Positions 37,511-49,676 of a DNA stretch of 64,000 nt are shown here, in pieces. Numbering within the stretch: position 1 is the first letter of the stretch; each line of letters begins with the position of its first letter. The DNA is from Paraescarpia echinospica (Eukaryota > Annelida > Polychaeta > Sabellida > Siboglinidae), in NCBI GenBank assembly GCA_020002185.1, contig CM034531.1, forward strand, positions 47,744,319-47,808,318. Direction: 5' to 3'. The notes below the pieces were generated by a model. That model was not told the DNA's origin. It searched no databases and saw nothing but the letters and a program-made list of their open reading frames with translations. The translations under genes were made by a program, and so were the position numbers.

Positions 37511-37663
37511 GAGGCGTAATAATGCGTCACACAATGGAGTCGCCGCCAGCTTCCGAGTTCAAGATCACACTGTCTCACCGACGTAATGTCATCGGCGCTG
37601 CCAGCGACCACAGCCCCCTCTGGTCCACCTACCAGACAGTGTGCGTCTTCCACATTATGATCG
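37511..37663 (+). CDS. FRRS1-like gene, fourth DOMON exon (last found)
   Basis: Acceptor GCTTTGTGCAG, donor ATCG/GTGCGT at 37664. Reads GGVIMRHTMESPPASEFKIT, LSHRRNVIGAASD, WSTYQTVCVFHIMIG. The G-x-I-x-x-H segment and the following strands complete the DOMON fold. The exon leaves one base for the next codon, so more coding sequence must follow. In FRRS1 itself a six-helix cytochrome b561 region would come next; I found no such exon on the + strand up to 64000. The product may be a Reeler/DOMON protein with a different end, or the following exons may lie beyond the window. Confidence 0.88.
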
Positions 37664-38205
37664 GTGCGTTGTACACGGGAGCAAATTATCCTACGTGATT
37701 CGAATTGAGTGACGTCATCAGCGGCACCCGTCTCGACGTAGATAGTTCCATTGCCTGATGCAATTTAGGAATGTTATCTGCAAAGACAATAAACGCACGC
37801 AAAAGGTGTCCATTTCAAATCCGGCTCGAAACAGAAGAGTAGTCATGCGTAACTGGTTCTGTTGCGTCATAGAGTACGACAGTATTTTCGGCATGTGCTT
37901 GTTTGATTTCCTTTAATGCTTAGGCGTATGCGCTGATTGTTCTCATCTCTACGAGTGCCTAAATGTGTCTATGTGTGGGTGTATTCGCGTACAGATATAA
38001 GACGTTAAGCGAGCCAATTACGTCCTGGTGCACGAAGGACATACGCGTGTCAAACATTGTATAACGTCACATTCTGTAAGTTTATATAATTGTTAGCGCC
38101 TATCTACCGCGCGTTCTGTGTACACTGCAACATATAAGGACATACGGGAAAGAGCATAACAAGTTGATACGCCACCACCACAATTTAATAAAGGCGCACA
38201 CATAC
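37664..38205. other. Unassigned sequence after the last DOMON exon found
   Basis: No further exon recognised. The donor at 37664 implies that this is intron. Confidence 0.45.
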
Positions 38206-38266
38206 ACATGCATACGCACGCACGCACGCACGCACACACTCACATATGCATGCACACACTCACTCA

Positions 38267-38323
<57 letters not shown>

Positions 38324-38331
38324 GCGCGCAC
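38206..38331. repeat. (CA)n microsatellite with flanking CACG repeats
   Basis: CACG and ACTC units followed by a pure CA tract and a short CG tract. Confidence 0.95.
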
Positions 38332-39512
38332 ACAAGGACGCGCGCCGAAACACGTCGTGGTCGCCGTGGATATTTCAAGAGTGTAGACGGAAGTCTTATT
38401 GCTGGTCGATGTCGGCTGTTCATCCTTGGATAAACCGTCTTGTAGCGTCCCGTATCAATAGTTGTATCGTGCCAAGCTTACATGCTAGCGTAGTTTGTTT
38501 GTGTTTGCTAACAAACCAGGTCTTAACATTTATGACCTTTGTACTATATGTGTTTGTTGTCTTTGAAAGTATTATCTACATACATCTGAACTATACGTGT
38601 ATTGATATTATAATGTATGGCATGTATATTAATGTTCTAAATGTATGTGACATTGTTAAGATGTGCGAACTGAGGTGCGGGTTATGGGATTGCGGGGTGG
38701 TACCGCGGGGAATCATTGAAGGAGCAAAAGAGGGAACACGTTTGATGGGTGAGAGTAAATTGCCGTGGCTGATAGGGATGCGGGGGGATTAAAAAGTGAG
38801 ATGGACATTTAGGAAGGATGGACGAGCATTCCTGGAGGATGGGAGCATGTTCCACTGCGTTGTTAATAATTCGCTGGTTTCGTATCAACGTAAGAACTAA
38901 TTAACGTCAGTCAAAACTTACAGCAGCCGAATCGCGTCTCAGTGTGCACTCAGTGTGTATATGGTGCACGTCACTCTAAGCGCCATATGCTGTCCCTGCA
39001 TATTCAACTGACTGGGGCAACGAATGTACAACCGAATACGCAGTAAAGGTTTTGTACGACCCACCATGCTAAATATTCAATTTTCAACCTCAAACAAATA
39101 TCACTGTTTTGATGTACAGATAAATGTGTTTTCAAGTACCTTTAATAGAGTTCATATTATATTCTAAGGGACATTAGCGCTACGAAACATATTTGTAGCT
39201 CTCAGAATGCACACCATTTCACTGTACATATGGTCTATCGGAGGACCATTCCTAATTGGTCCATCGTACACATGCGCCATATTTTAGACGTTCGTTAAAT
39301 TCGTAATTTGTCGAAAGTATAATTATATAAATCTGTTTTGCCACATCTTAGAATTGTTTAAGATATTGGCATTAACGACTATAATATGATTTACAACGAT
39401 GTATGTATGACTTTTAATTATGTACGGACTCGTAATAAATGAAAATTTTCATTACAATGTAGTATTCTAGTGTTCATCGTCGATAAAATGAAAAGCTTGC
39501 AAGTCTGTTACG
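38332..39512. other. Unassigned sequence
   Basis: A + strand frame runs on from the CA tract to 38792 without a recognisable domain. The rest is AT-rich and non-coding. Confidence 0.35.
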
Positions 39513-39850
39513 AGTAAGTAAAGGTAGTTTCGTATATAGCGCAGTACACAGTCCTTCGAATTGGTCAAAGCGTACTACACTTTAGTCCCTCGCAGACCTG
39601 TTCAACTTGTAAGGGAAGCATTCAGCCACGCTGTAATTAACTAACCATATACATCCATATACAACTATCCGCCACTAGATATGACTAGGTACTCATTCAT
39701 ATAGCTGAGTGCACTGGAGCAACGCAGAGTGAAAGAACTTGCCCAAGGTTCGACACGGCAGCACCCGTGTTCGCTCGCTTGAGAGTCCGAACATCTAGGC
39801 ACTGCTGCATCGCTGCTCTGTAAAACGTACACTATAAAGTCACGCTCAAT
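39513..39850. repeat. SINE-like dispersed repeat
   Basis: Contains TATATAGCGCAGTA, GGGAAGCATTCAGCCACGCT, then GTGCACTGGAGCAACGCAGA and GAACTTGCCCAAGGTTCGAC, and ends in a decayed segment around GAGAGTCCGAACATCTAGGCACTGC. The phrases C-TTGCCCAAGG and a distant GTTCGA/TCCGAAC resemble a widespread short interspersed repeat of marine animals. No length or tail could be fixed. It is related to 32760-33145. Confidence 0.5.
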
Positions 39851-40879
39851 CAGAACGACCAAATTTCATCATCCAAATACGAAGATAACGTCGCTGACGT
39901 AGCCGCACAAATACGTACCAGTAGGCCAATTGTCGACGGACAGCGGCGACCGCAATGTACGCAGATGAAAGTCTTCTGAGGTCAACGCGATACGGGCCCG
40001 CGGGCTCGCTTCGTGACGTCGGGCTAGGTGCACTCCGCTCTTCGCTTTAATATCAATACGCTAACTTGTGGAAGGTATGGCAGATCTTCTCCTAGATGCC
40101 GAGGTCCATTTCGTTGGACCATTGGCCTCTAGTTTTCCAAAAGATGTTGTATTAACAAAGTACTTATTTGCAGTTATTTACTTACGTCATTGCGATGAGC
40201 TTTTCTAACTGTTGGAGAAACGTGGACACAGTAATGTGGAGCCATTCGCTTGGGGGCGCCACTGTTGGGTTACGTTAACTTTACGTTGCCGTAATTGGCG
40301 CTTACATTTATCCGGGTGTTAAATTTAATCTGGGTGATGTTTATGTGCATACGTAAGGCATAATTTTTTACACCAGTAGATCACATAGTGATAAATAACA
40401 TCCAGTAGTTAAATATGTTTCATCCATGCGTAGTACGCCTTCTGAGATGTTTGCCCATTTCGTTTAAAAAAGTGTCGTTGCTATTAGATACACAATCAGT
40501 ACCGAATGTGCTCCAGCAATTTATGCTACTCAATAAAACGACTATTTTCTGTTAATATTGTTATCACTAACGTGGATATTCGTATTCTTATATTTGACAC
40601 ATTTGCACAAACATACATTCACCGGCCACGGAGACTGGTACGAACGCAGGAGACAGATGAGTGTCTGATATTGGTGCGATTGAGGTAATAGTGAAGAATT
40701 GTACATCTCCAAAACACGATGAATTATCTTTCCCAAACAAACATGTCTTTATGTTTGTTTGTTTGTTTGTTTGTGTGTTATTTACATACAATGACAATAC
40801 ATTGGGAAAATAACGTGTGCATCCGAACATGGTCGTAGGTCGACACCTAGCCAATTTCAGAAATATTCTCAAATCTGTG
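39851..40879. other. Unassigned sequence
   Basis: No gene recognised; a (TTTG)n tract lies at about 40754-40775. The overlapping frames at 40542-40971 show no domain. Confidence 0.35.
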
Positions 40880-41205
40880 ATCATCCGTTTCATAACAACG
40901 TTTTTCCTAAACCTAAGCATACCATTGGCAAACCTGCTTTCTCTGTAGATGCACACAAAATCTGGAATCAACTATCTATCACTTCAAAATCATCTGAAAC
41001 TATAGCTAGCTTTCGTACAAAACTCAATACTTATTTATTTGAAATTGGATTCCCACCCTAACCTTTGGTGGTGCCTTGCTTTTATGATGACTATTGTTCG
41101 TCCCTGTTCACGATTTTGCCTAATGATTCTTGTATATTGCGCCTCTTAGCTGAGATTCCTCGGGCTATAGGAGCTATAGAAGTTGTTTATTATTATTATA
41201 ATTAA
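40880..41205 (+). mobile_element. Non-LTR retrotransposon 3' end
   Basis: The + strand reads HNNVFPKPKHTIGKPAFSVD, AHKIWNQLSITSKSSETIAS, FRTKLNTYLFEIGFPP and then stops at about 41062. The F-S-V-x-A-x-K-I/L-W-N-x-L...S-F-R/K-x-K-L-x-T-Y-L-F pattern is the classic C-terminal end of many non-LTR ORF2 proteins. A 3' UTR of about 145 bases ends in TTATTATTATTATAATTA. It differs from the CR1 copies A and B, so it is another family. Confidence 0.8.
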
Positions 41206-41307
41206 ACGGACAGTATAACGGTGGCTTGGTCCAGGACTAAATATAAATTGATAACCAACTATATGTGATTGCGATAATGCTGAACTTAAGAGCCATGTTA
41301 TTTTGGA

Positions 41308-42055
<748 letters not shown>

Positions 42056-42059
42056 CTTC

Positions 42060-42155
42060 TTTATTACTATATTGTATTTGTTCCTTCACCAGTTTGAGAA
42101 GCTCATGTACTTGGGTGAATAAATCATTGTCATCATTATTAATTATTTTTACGCT
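42060..42155 (+). repeat. Possible retroelement tail
   Basis: CTTCACCAGTTTGAGAAGCT, then GTGAATAAATCATTGTCATC and ATTATTAATTATT: an AATAAA-like signal followed by ATT repeats, as at SINE or non-LTR 3' ends. Weak evidence. Confidence 0.3.
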
Positions 42156-42163
42156 ACGTTAAC

Positions 42164-42616
42164 TTATTCCACCATGCTGGAGTCCATCTCGTGATTGCTC
42201 ATATGCAAACTATCGTCCGTTGGGGTGGTAGCATCATCATATACCGGAGCCACCGATCGGTGTTGTCTGGCGACATCCACGGTGATGCAAAACGACTGCG
42301 TTGCGACTGTCCACGCGAACTGCACAAAGGACACAATGGTCACCCAAAGAACGCGGATTCCGACGTTCCCTAAGAACGTCACCACCGTTGTCAAGTGGGT
42401 CAGAACAGCTGCACCAATCGTCGAGAAGGATTCGACGAAGGTGATCCCGGTGGCCGAGACGACCTTTCGTAGCGTTAAGTTCAACAACGCGATCTCGCCA
42501 GACGAGTACGATTGCAACACTCCGGAGAACGTCCTCAGCAAGAACGAGATAATCGCATCAACCGCATACGCCACTGACATGGCGGTATTTCCTATATATA
42601 TATCGAAGCGGATTCT
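42164..42616 (-). CDS. Uncharacterised membrane protein, C-terminal part
   Basis: Open on the - strand from about 42616 through MSVAYAVDAIISFLLRTF to the TAA at 42164, about 150 codons. Hydrophobic segments include VDAIISFLLRTFSGVL, TIGAAVLTHLTTVVTFLG and VLWVTIVSFVQFAWTVA, and the product ends in a polar acidic tail (APVYDDATTPTDD). Third codon positions are strongly GC-rich compared with the flanks, as in the Reeler/DOMON exons, which argues for real coding. A frame on the + strand (42195-42626) covers the same bases but lacks this bias. No family recognised. It is separated from the next feature only by a frame change in a short TA run (about 42590-42600), which may be an assembly or polymorphic indel; alternatively an intron ends at TGATTGCAG near 42616. 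Confidence 0.6.
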   Translation of the reverse strand, partial: RIRFDIYIGNTAMSVAYAVDAIISFLLRTFSGVLQSYSSGEIALLNLTLRKVVSATGITFVESFSTIGAAVLTHLTTVVTFLGNVGIRVLWVTIVSFVQFAWTVATQSFCITVDVARQHRSVAPVYDDATTPTDDSLHMSNHEMDSSMVE

Positions 42617-43006
42617 GCAATCATAGACACGAATCTGAACAACGTGAACAACAACCAGAGTATGGGAACGAAAACCGACGTTTTGATGATGAAAACAACA
42701 TTGGACAAACCACCAGTTTGCGTCGGAGTCTTCTGTGCCTCACTTCCGTACCGGGGGAAACTGTTGGCCAGCGTCGTCCATGGATACGGGCTACACGATA
42801 CGTACACGTTCGTGTCGTCAGTGTCCGATGTCCGGTCGCCGTACGAGTTCACGGGCATATCCTGTGGCCATAAAGTGTGGTCACCTTGAGATGATATCAG
42901 GTCGGAGCGGATGTCTTCGTCGCGTTCAACAGTCCACGGTATGCGGCCAGAATAGCGTCTTTCGAGTTGCGACGAAGCCGGAGGTGTTGTTTTTGTGACG
43001 CGTCTT
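42592..43006 (-). CDS. Uncharacterised membrane protein, central part
   Basis: Open for about 138 codons on the - strand. It reads VTKTTPPASSQLERRYSGRI, PWTVERDEDIRSDLISSQGD, WPQDMPVNSYGDRTSDTDD, and a hydrophobic stretch VVFIIKTSVFVPILWLLFTL, ending at TAG in the run ASIYI at 42592. A possible acceptor (CTACAACCAG) at 43007 would join the exon at 45357 in phase (AG plus A gives Arg). Another frame of the same strand (about 43180-42897, VDENNSSDLHILSAMPLSKH) also looks coding and has the better pyrimidine tract (TTCCTGTCTACGTCTACC), so either the start of this exon or a frameshift near 42920 is uncertain. The preserved codon bias supports coding. Family unknown. Confidence 0.55.
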
Positions 43007-43154
43007 CTGGTTGTAGCGTATTCGCGGCGTCCAACGCCGGATGTTTAGACAGCGGCATTGCAGATAGTATATGTAAGTCCGAACTGTTGTTTTCATCAAC
43101 GCTACTAGAAACCTTTGTAGTCAAAGAATTTTTTCTTGAACTCGAATGTTTCAC

Positions 43155-45356
43155 CTGGATTTGGCTCTTTGGTAGACGTAGACAGGAAGGTAGAATCGAA
43201 TTGCATCAAGCCGCTGCCATTTTTAGATGTTACCTTTCGCTGCGCATCCGCCAAATTACGCAAGTCAGCGTTTTACGTAACAACAATGGCGTGACCAAGG
43301 AGTCTATATTTAGACAGTAAGCATCACTAAGCGAGATCATGGCAGTCTACAAGGAGAGTTTGTGTCCGCCATTTGGGAGGCTAGCATCTGTTCTGGGTTG
43401 GAGTGCCTCCAGAATGGCGGGCTAACCATTCCATTTACGTCCTTTTTTGAACAATGGGAATAGCGCATGCTGGACTGTCTTCCGTTGATACACGGTCTTT
43501 GGGCGTGACTTTGTTTGGGCGTAGCTTTTGCTATCGTTTAATAATAAAAGTTACGTGTAGGCCACTATGTCATAAGAGATGCTTCCGTGCATTATTTTTG
43601 TTAAAAGCAAACTTTCTCTTGATTTTATATCTTTAGGTACGAAAGGTGTACACATTGACAATACCAATTTATATTAATACACGTGCGTCTTAGATACACT
43701 TAGATACCTCCACTCCTTGCTATTCTCAAAGTTAACTCGGATCATTTTGTATTATCATGTTCTTTCATCACATTCGCATAGCTTGATATACACGCATACT
43801 TTCATATTTTAGCCCTATGAACAGCTCTCTTTCTCTTCGCCTTATCGACCAGAAAGGTTGTCTTATTTAATATAATGTTCTTAACTCTACAATAAAACTG
43901 TTGAAGGGTACAGTGACCACCACATTACTTTTAGGAAGCCCGATACGTTGTTCGATATTTGAGTAAATAAAACCGATTGCAAATATCCATAACGTGTAAA
44001 ACAAATACCCATCCTCCAATTTGAATAACCTGATAGTTCGTGCAGAGTCCTAGTTGATCTATGCTTACGGTAGAAACCAAGCAGTCCATTTCTTTGTTCA
44101 ATCGTATGTGACAGGCGGTGCAACAAAGAAAAGTAGCCGTAGTCGCCGAAACCATGGGACTTGAGAGGTGGAGCTCCTCAATATTTTGATGTGGGCCTGG
44201 AGATAGGATTAGCACTCACAATATACAGGGAAGGAGCGTACATTTTCGGCTGGAATTGTTTTGGTAGGGGGTTGAAGATAGGATTAACCCTCAATATTTA
44301 GGAAAGGGGTGCGTTTGTGGGTGCAATCTGATGGTTTGGGTGAACCGGCGCCAGTGGTATTAGAAGACAGTTTCACGAAGTATTCGTACAAGTAGTATAT
44401 TGCATAACTTTTAACAATTTTTCACAACGCTACGCATGCTTCTACCCTGGTTCCGTTTCCCCACACTTGTAAGGCTGTATTGTCTGTAGTGAGTTCACAT
44501 TTTCTCGTGGACCAAGTAAAGCTGCACTTTTAACTGGATGTTGTGAACGCACGCTAATCCCGAGTCTCTGCACTCAAGCGCCTTTAAGATACCAGCGTCA
44601 GGAAATTGACAACGAGAACTCACACAGCAAATAAACGTTTCTGATAAGGGAAACAGATATAGATACCGTACACACGCTCGATGTATAATCGTGTATTATG
44701 ACCCCGTCAAGCAAACAGACACTGATTGAGCAACGGGATAGCGTTGTTACAACTATATTTCGTTCGCAGACCAGTCATGGGTGATGTGCGACAGGATAGG
44801 GTTGTTAAGATTGTCAGAAGACGTTACGAACATACTGCGAGTAATATGCAGATCCTTAGACAGATGCTTTCACAAACGAAATCATTCGTTTACGTTGTAT
44901 TTTTTCATCTCAAAATCGCATTAAAAATGGATACAGGCGCACCAATTCGTTATCTTGCATGAATGCTTGTTGTCTAATGTAGTGTCCTATAATGTCATGA
45001 TTGCTGAGTATGAATGTGACTGCCGTAACGCTGTTGTTGTTAATTTACACTGTTAGTAAGATTTATTTTTCATGCCTAAATCAACCCAACGTGAATGCAT
45101 ATAATTCAGACACATATAAAACCAAATGAAACACCAATTCCTATTGCATGTTTTGCAAAAGGAAATGAAACCCGTCGACCGGGTTTAATCAGTCATGGTG
45201 ATTATACAGTTTCACGTTGGACTGTCGAAAAGACTATGGCTTCCATGCCCACTTGCGATTTGGGGTTTCTCCTTTGCATGGCAATCTTGCTAAATCTTTT
45301 TAAATGTCCCCTGTCCTACAATCTTCTCGTTGCATACGGCCATTCGCGTTCATCAC
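43155..45356. other. Probable intron of the - strand membrane gene
   Basis: No exon recognised. Near 44196-44300 the phrase GGAGATAGGATTA recurs as GAAGATAGGATTA, a small local duplication. Several short frames have no domain. Confidence 0.4.
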
Positions 45357-45528
45357 CTCGCGAACCACCGAGTGCCACCGCCTTGACGAGAAAACCGAGA
45401 GTACATTTTCGACACGTCAAATCTTTGGCGAATGAGAATCATGGACACGATGATGACACATGTCGCCGTGACTCCGAACGCGATACCAACCGCCGCTCCA
45501 GGCGACACTTTGTTTGTGTTTGCCACCC
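45357..45528 (-). CDS. Transmembrane exon of the uncharacterised - strand gene
   Basis: A 172-base exon on the - strand with acceptor TTTGACAG and donor GCGAG/GTGATG. It reads VANTNKVSPG, then a single transmembrane helix AAVGIAFGVTATCVIIVSMI, then a basic cytoplasmic segment RQRFDVSKMYSRFSRQ and GGGTRWFAR. The small/hydrophobic helix followed by Arg and Lys suits a type I orientation, with an extracellular part encoded further upstream (higher coordinates) that I could not find. GC-rich third positions. The exon ends two bases into an Arg or Ser codon, compatible with the exon starting at 43006. It may instead belong to a separate gene. Confidence 0.65.
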
Positions 45529-46289
45529 CTGTCAAACACGTTCAAATGTGGAATTACTTGGTAGTTGATAAGGCATGGTATCGCATTCAATTCAATCCTA
45601 TTCAATTCTTTATTTTTAACTGCACAAAGAACAAATTAAATGTATATAACGTATGTAATTATGATACATTTCTGAAGTTTATATGAAAAAGAAGAAAGTA
45701 GAAACATATTGCTTATTAGCACTTACCCCCAAACATTACCAGAACATGTGCATTATATTAGCAGTAAAAATAAATGTGTAATATAATGTTAGTAACTAAA
45801 GAATATACACGAATTGCAAACGTTAAATCAACTCCACTTTCCGTGTCAATAACTAATTACATTACACAAATAGTACTCCTCATGATTTGTATATCCTCAC
45901 ATAACGTACATCCTACACCGCAAACAACAGATCTCTGTTGGTATGGTGTAAGAAAGCACTCCTGGACTGTAACGTTAAATATTTACCTGAATGCGGTCTT
46001 GTTGGCTTTGGCACTACCATACGTGTCGTGGCGGATGGAGTAACTACGCTAATTGGTTTCGTTTTCTCGGGAGCTGTGGAAATAGAACCGTAATGAAGGC
46101 TTTTCTATCTACGGTACTCTGAGCTTGTCGTTAAGCAAGCGAGCGTGTGCGTGCATGCAAGTGAGGACATAAGATAAACTGCGAGTAACGTTTATCATTT
46201 GCTCATACGTAACATGTGCACTGGTGCATGCACAGAAACCTGCAAACACTTACATATTGTAATCAATATGATATACTGCGCCGATATTA
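45529..46289. other. Unassigned sequence
   Basis: Contains CATTCAATTCAATCCTATTC near 45586, like the tail phrase at 53955, suggesting a short retroelement tail. No coding sequence recognised. Confidence 0.35.
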
Positions 46290-46930
46290 CCTTACCTTAA
46301 GAAACCTTAAGATGGTTCTGATCGCAAGATCCTCTCGGTTCCTCGTTGATCATATCTTCAGATTCAGAATCAAATGATACTAACTCATAATTACCGGTTC
46401 CAATATTTATTGTTAGTGGTGCTTCATAGTCATAAAAAATCGCCTGGGTAGACCAGAATTTGTCTATACGATTTTTGAAAGAGTTTAATGTTCTAGCTTG
46501 TATTGCTGTTTCTGGGAGACTATTCCATGGTTCTGCCACTCTAAGTGGGAATGCATTTTTTAGGTTTAACTTCGCTCTTTGCGTAAATAATTTGAGAGAT
46601 TGTCCTCTATTACCTGATCTCTGTGACACTTCGTCCCATTTCAGGAGGTTTGGTGCAAATGCACTATCATACCGATTGTGCATTATTTTGTACAATTCTA
46701 TCATGTCTCCTCTTAGTCTTCGGTATGGTAGTGTGGGTAGTTTTAGTAATTTTAGTCTTTCTAGATACGATAGGATTTCTTACCGGGTAGTTCTTTTGTA
46801 GTTCTTCTCTGGATATTGTCTATGGTTATTTCATGTCTCGTCTTGTATGATAATACTGGCATTGGTAAGACGCTCATGGCGCTTGCTCCGTTACCAGAGC
46901 ACGTGAGGACGCGACATGGTTTTCCAAGTC
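46290..46930 (-). mobile_element. CR1/L2-like non-LTR retrotransposon 3' end
   Basis: The - strand reads VLSYKTRHEITIDNIQRRTT, then after a one-base break LERLKLLKLPTLPYRRLRGD, MIELYKIMHNRYDSAF, NRGQSLKLFTQRAKLNLKNA and FPLRVAEPWNSLPETAIQAR, TLNSFKNRIDKFW, then a stop at 46297. The QRRTTK...YRRLRGDMIELYKI...F-P-x-R-V-x-E-P-W-N-S-L-P pattern is the standard C-terminal domain of CR1/L2-like ORF2 proteins. It differs in sequence from copies A and B and is therefore a separate family. Only the last roughly 200 residues remain. Confidence 0.85.
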
Positions 46931-47145
46931 TTTCTTTACTCACCTCTTCAGTCTCCCCTTTTCTTTATTCTTATCTTCCTCTACCCTCTCACTCACTCCC
47001 TTTGTCTCCCCTCTCTCTCCCTCTCCCTCTCACACCCCTCTCCCTCCATCTCCCAGTATCTTCCTCGACACCCTTTCTCCCATTTCTCCCACTTCTTCTC
47101 CCACTTCTAATCCTCGCTCCATCCCTCCTTCTTTAACTTCTTCTC
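46931..47145. repeat. Pyrimidine-rich (CT)-type low-complexity DNA
   Basis: CTCCC and CTCTC-rich sequence leading into the hexamer array. Confidence 0.85.
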
Positions 47146-47603
47146 TGTCTCTCTGTTTCTCTGTCTCTCTGTCTCTCTGTCTCTCTCTGTCGCTCGGTCT
47201 CTATGTCTCTCTGTCTCTCTGTCTCTCTGTCTCTCTGTCTCTCTGTCTCTCTGTCTCTCTCTCTCTCTCTGTCTCTCTGTCTCTCTGTCTCTCTGTCTCT
47301 CTGTCTCTCTGTCTCTCTGTCTCTCTGTCTCTCTGTCTCTCTGTCTCTCTGTCTCTCTGTCTCTCTGTCTCTCTCTCTCTCTCTGTCTCTCTGTCTCTCT
47401 GTCTCTCTGTCTCTCTGTCTCTCTGTCTCTCTGTCTCTCTGTCTCTCTGTCTCTCTGTCTCTCTGTCTCTCTGTCTCTCTGTCTCTCTGTCTCTGTGTGT
47501 CTCTGTCTCTCTGTCTCTCTGTCTCTCTGTCTCTCTCTGTCTCTCTGTCTCTCTGTCTCTCTGTCTCTCTGTCTCTCTGTCTCTCTGTCTCTCTGTCTCT
47601 CTG

Positions 47604-47640
<37 letters not shown>
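47146..47640. repeat. (CTCTGT)n hexanucleotide array, about 495 bp
   Basis: Almost unbroken CTCTGT repeats, with occasional extra CT units and one CTCTGTGTGT. Because 6 is a multiple of 3 every frame stays open, which explains the long poly-SLCLSV and poly-RDRETE frames on both strands. Confidence 0.97.
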
Positions 47641-47680
<40 letters not shown>

Positions 47681-47800
47681 CCCCTCTCCCCTCTCCTTCC
47701 CTCTCTCCTCCCTTCCTTTTCTCCCTTCCTTCCTTCCTTCCTTCCTTCCTTCCTTCCTTCCTTCCTTCCTTCCTTCCCCCTCTCTCCCTCCCTCCAACCC
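47641..47800. repeat. (CT)n and (CTTC)n arrays
   Basis: A CT tract to about 47678, pyrimidine-rich DNA, then (CTTC)n at about 47725-47777. Confidence 0.95.
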
Positions 47801-49636
47801 TCCACCTCTCTCTCTCGTCTTTATCAGGATTTCTTTTCATTTCTCACTTTCATTTTTTTTTTTTATTCCATGGACACCCCCGTTCAAGTGCCAGATTAAT
47901 CAATTAAATGATTTTGGGCATCTACGGCAAAAACAATAAGAAGACGGCGTTGCAGATATTCCACACCGTACGGATTTCCCGGATACAATAGGGATTTTTG
48001 GGTTGGGGGAATACACATCGGCGCTGGAAGATGCTAAATATCGGGGGAGGGAGGGGGGCTGATACTTAACAAAAACCTCAAACTGCACCCCCTCGCCGCT
48101 AACAAGAAACCTCTAACGTGCCAACTTGTGATGTATTTAAGAAAATACAAAGATAGTTATTTTGTGTTATTTACTTGCTCTTATTTTCGTGTTTTTGATA
48201 TAATAATATCTTCTTTTCTTACGTGAGAAAACTGCCTGGTAATGAAGACGCCAGGTGGCGCCTGGGTACGGTTTAAGGTCATAATATTTTAATGGTGATA
48301 ATTGATGGTGTGTTGCACCGTACATTGGTGTAACTTAGTCTACATATTAATAAGCTAACTTAGAGGCACGTTAAGTATATCTCCTACCAGGTGTCAATGT
48401 CCATTCGCGGTCTTTGACCATTGGTGATGTATTTAAAAATATACGTATTTAGAGTTATTTCCTTTTTTTCAGTTAAATAAGTTCTTTTCAGTCATTCCTC
48501 AGGTAACGTCATTGTGGAGTAATGAAAATGTTCACTACTGCATCCAATGCGGTAATTGGCGATAGCAAAAATTAAGTTGTTATGGGAACGAGTTTAAGTT
48601 AAAAATACTATAATGGTGATAACGTTAATCAATGAAAACTGTTAAACGGATTTATGCAGAATATCACATCAAAATACAATTCAAACAAAAAATGTGGCTG
48701 GTCTGGGGACATACACTCTGTATATACATTAAGGTAATAACTCCCCCATTAAACATAATCCAGTATTAAATGTAAGGAGCTTTTTTTCAAAATGACAAAT
48801 GCCGCCACCGTTTCACCGGGCTGGTTCTTCGAAAGCAACTGGCCCATGTTATGACCGAGTACACGTCAGAGAAAGGATGGGTGGTAGCCAGGGATCGGGA
48901 GTCCAAGGACGCGCGGGAGAGGATGGTGGGAAATATCGAGTTGGTTGGAGGTCGTTCCGAGAACTCAACGCACAGGTGGGAGTAGCGGATCGAAATGAAG
49001 AGAATGTTGTCCGGATACTGGGTTCGTAGAAATGAAAGCGAAGGTAGTGGAGATTGTTAATGTTGCGAAGATGTAAGAGGAATGCATGATATGGAGAATG
49101 ATAAAATGCTGTTGAGGCACGTAAGATGGAATGAATTATACATGGAATGATTAAGTTACTTTTGAGACACATTGCCTGATATTGATGAAGGGATTTTGGA
49201 AGTGAATGCACGAAAGGCAGTGAAACAGGAGGTTGGCAGGTGTTCAAGGGACGACGGATGAGGCGTTTGCGCTGAACCATCTGGAGGATAGACGCAAGTG
49301 AATCCGACAGAAAGTGGTGCCGGGTTTCTTGTGACACATGAAGACAATGACGTGAATGTCAGAAACAGATGCGAAGATGGGGAAGAATGTTGGAGTAGTG
49401 GTTTGGGGAAGGGGCGTTGTTTAACGCGGCGACGTTAATCAGCAGGGGGTAGATCTCTGCCAAAGATATCTTGAATGTATAATCTTAGTAAAGTTCAATG
49501 CAGACGATCTGGACAATATCGCGGGGTGCATAATTGCATGTGCAGGGGCTGAAGCGATGGGATGGCTTAGTAGCACAATCCTCTACGCAATACATACGCA
49601 ACCATTTAGTGGAGACATTTAATATATAATTATACC

Positions 49637-49676
<40 letters not shown>

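Noticed and set aside
42195..42626. 143-codon + strand frame over the membrane-protein region
   Set aside because: The - strand frame has GC-rich third positions and hydrophobic helices with an acidic tail; this one looks like its shadow.
47133..47907. Open frames above 190 codons of RDRETE or SLCLSV type
   Set aside because: Hexamer repeat artefact on both strands.
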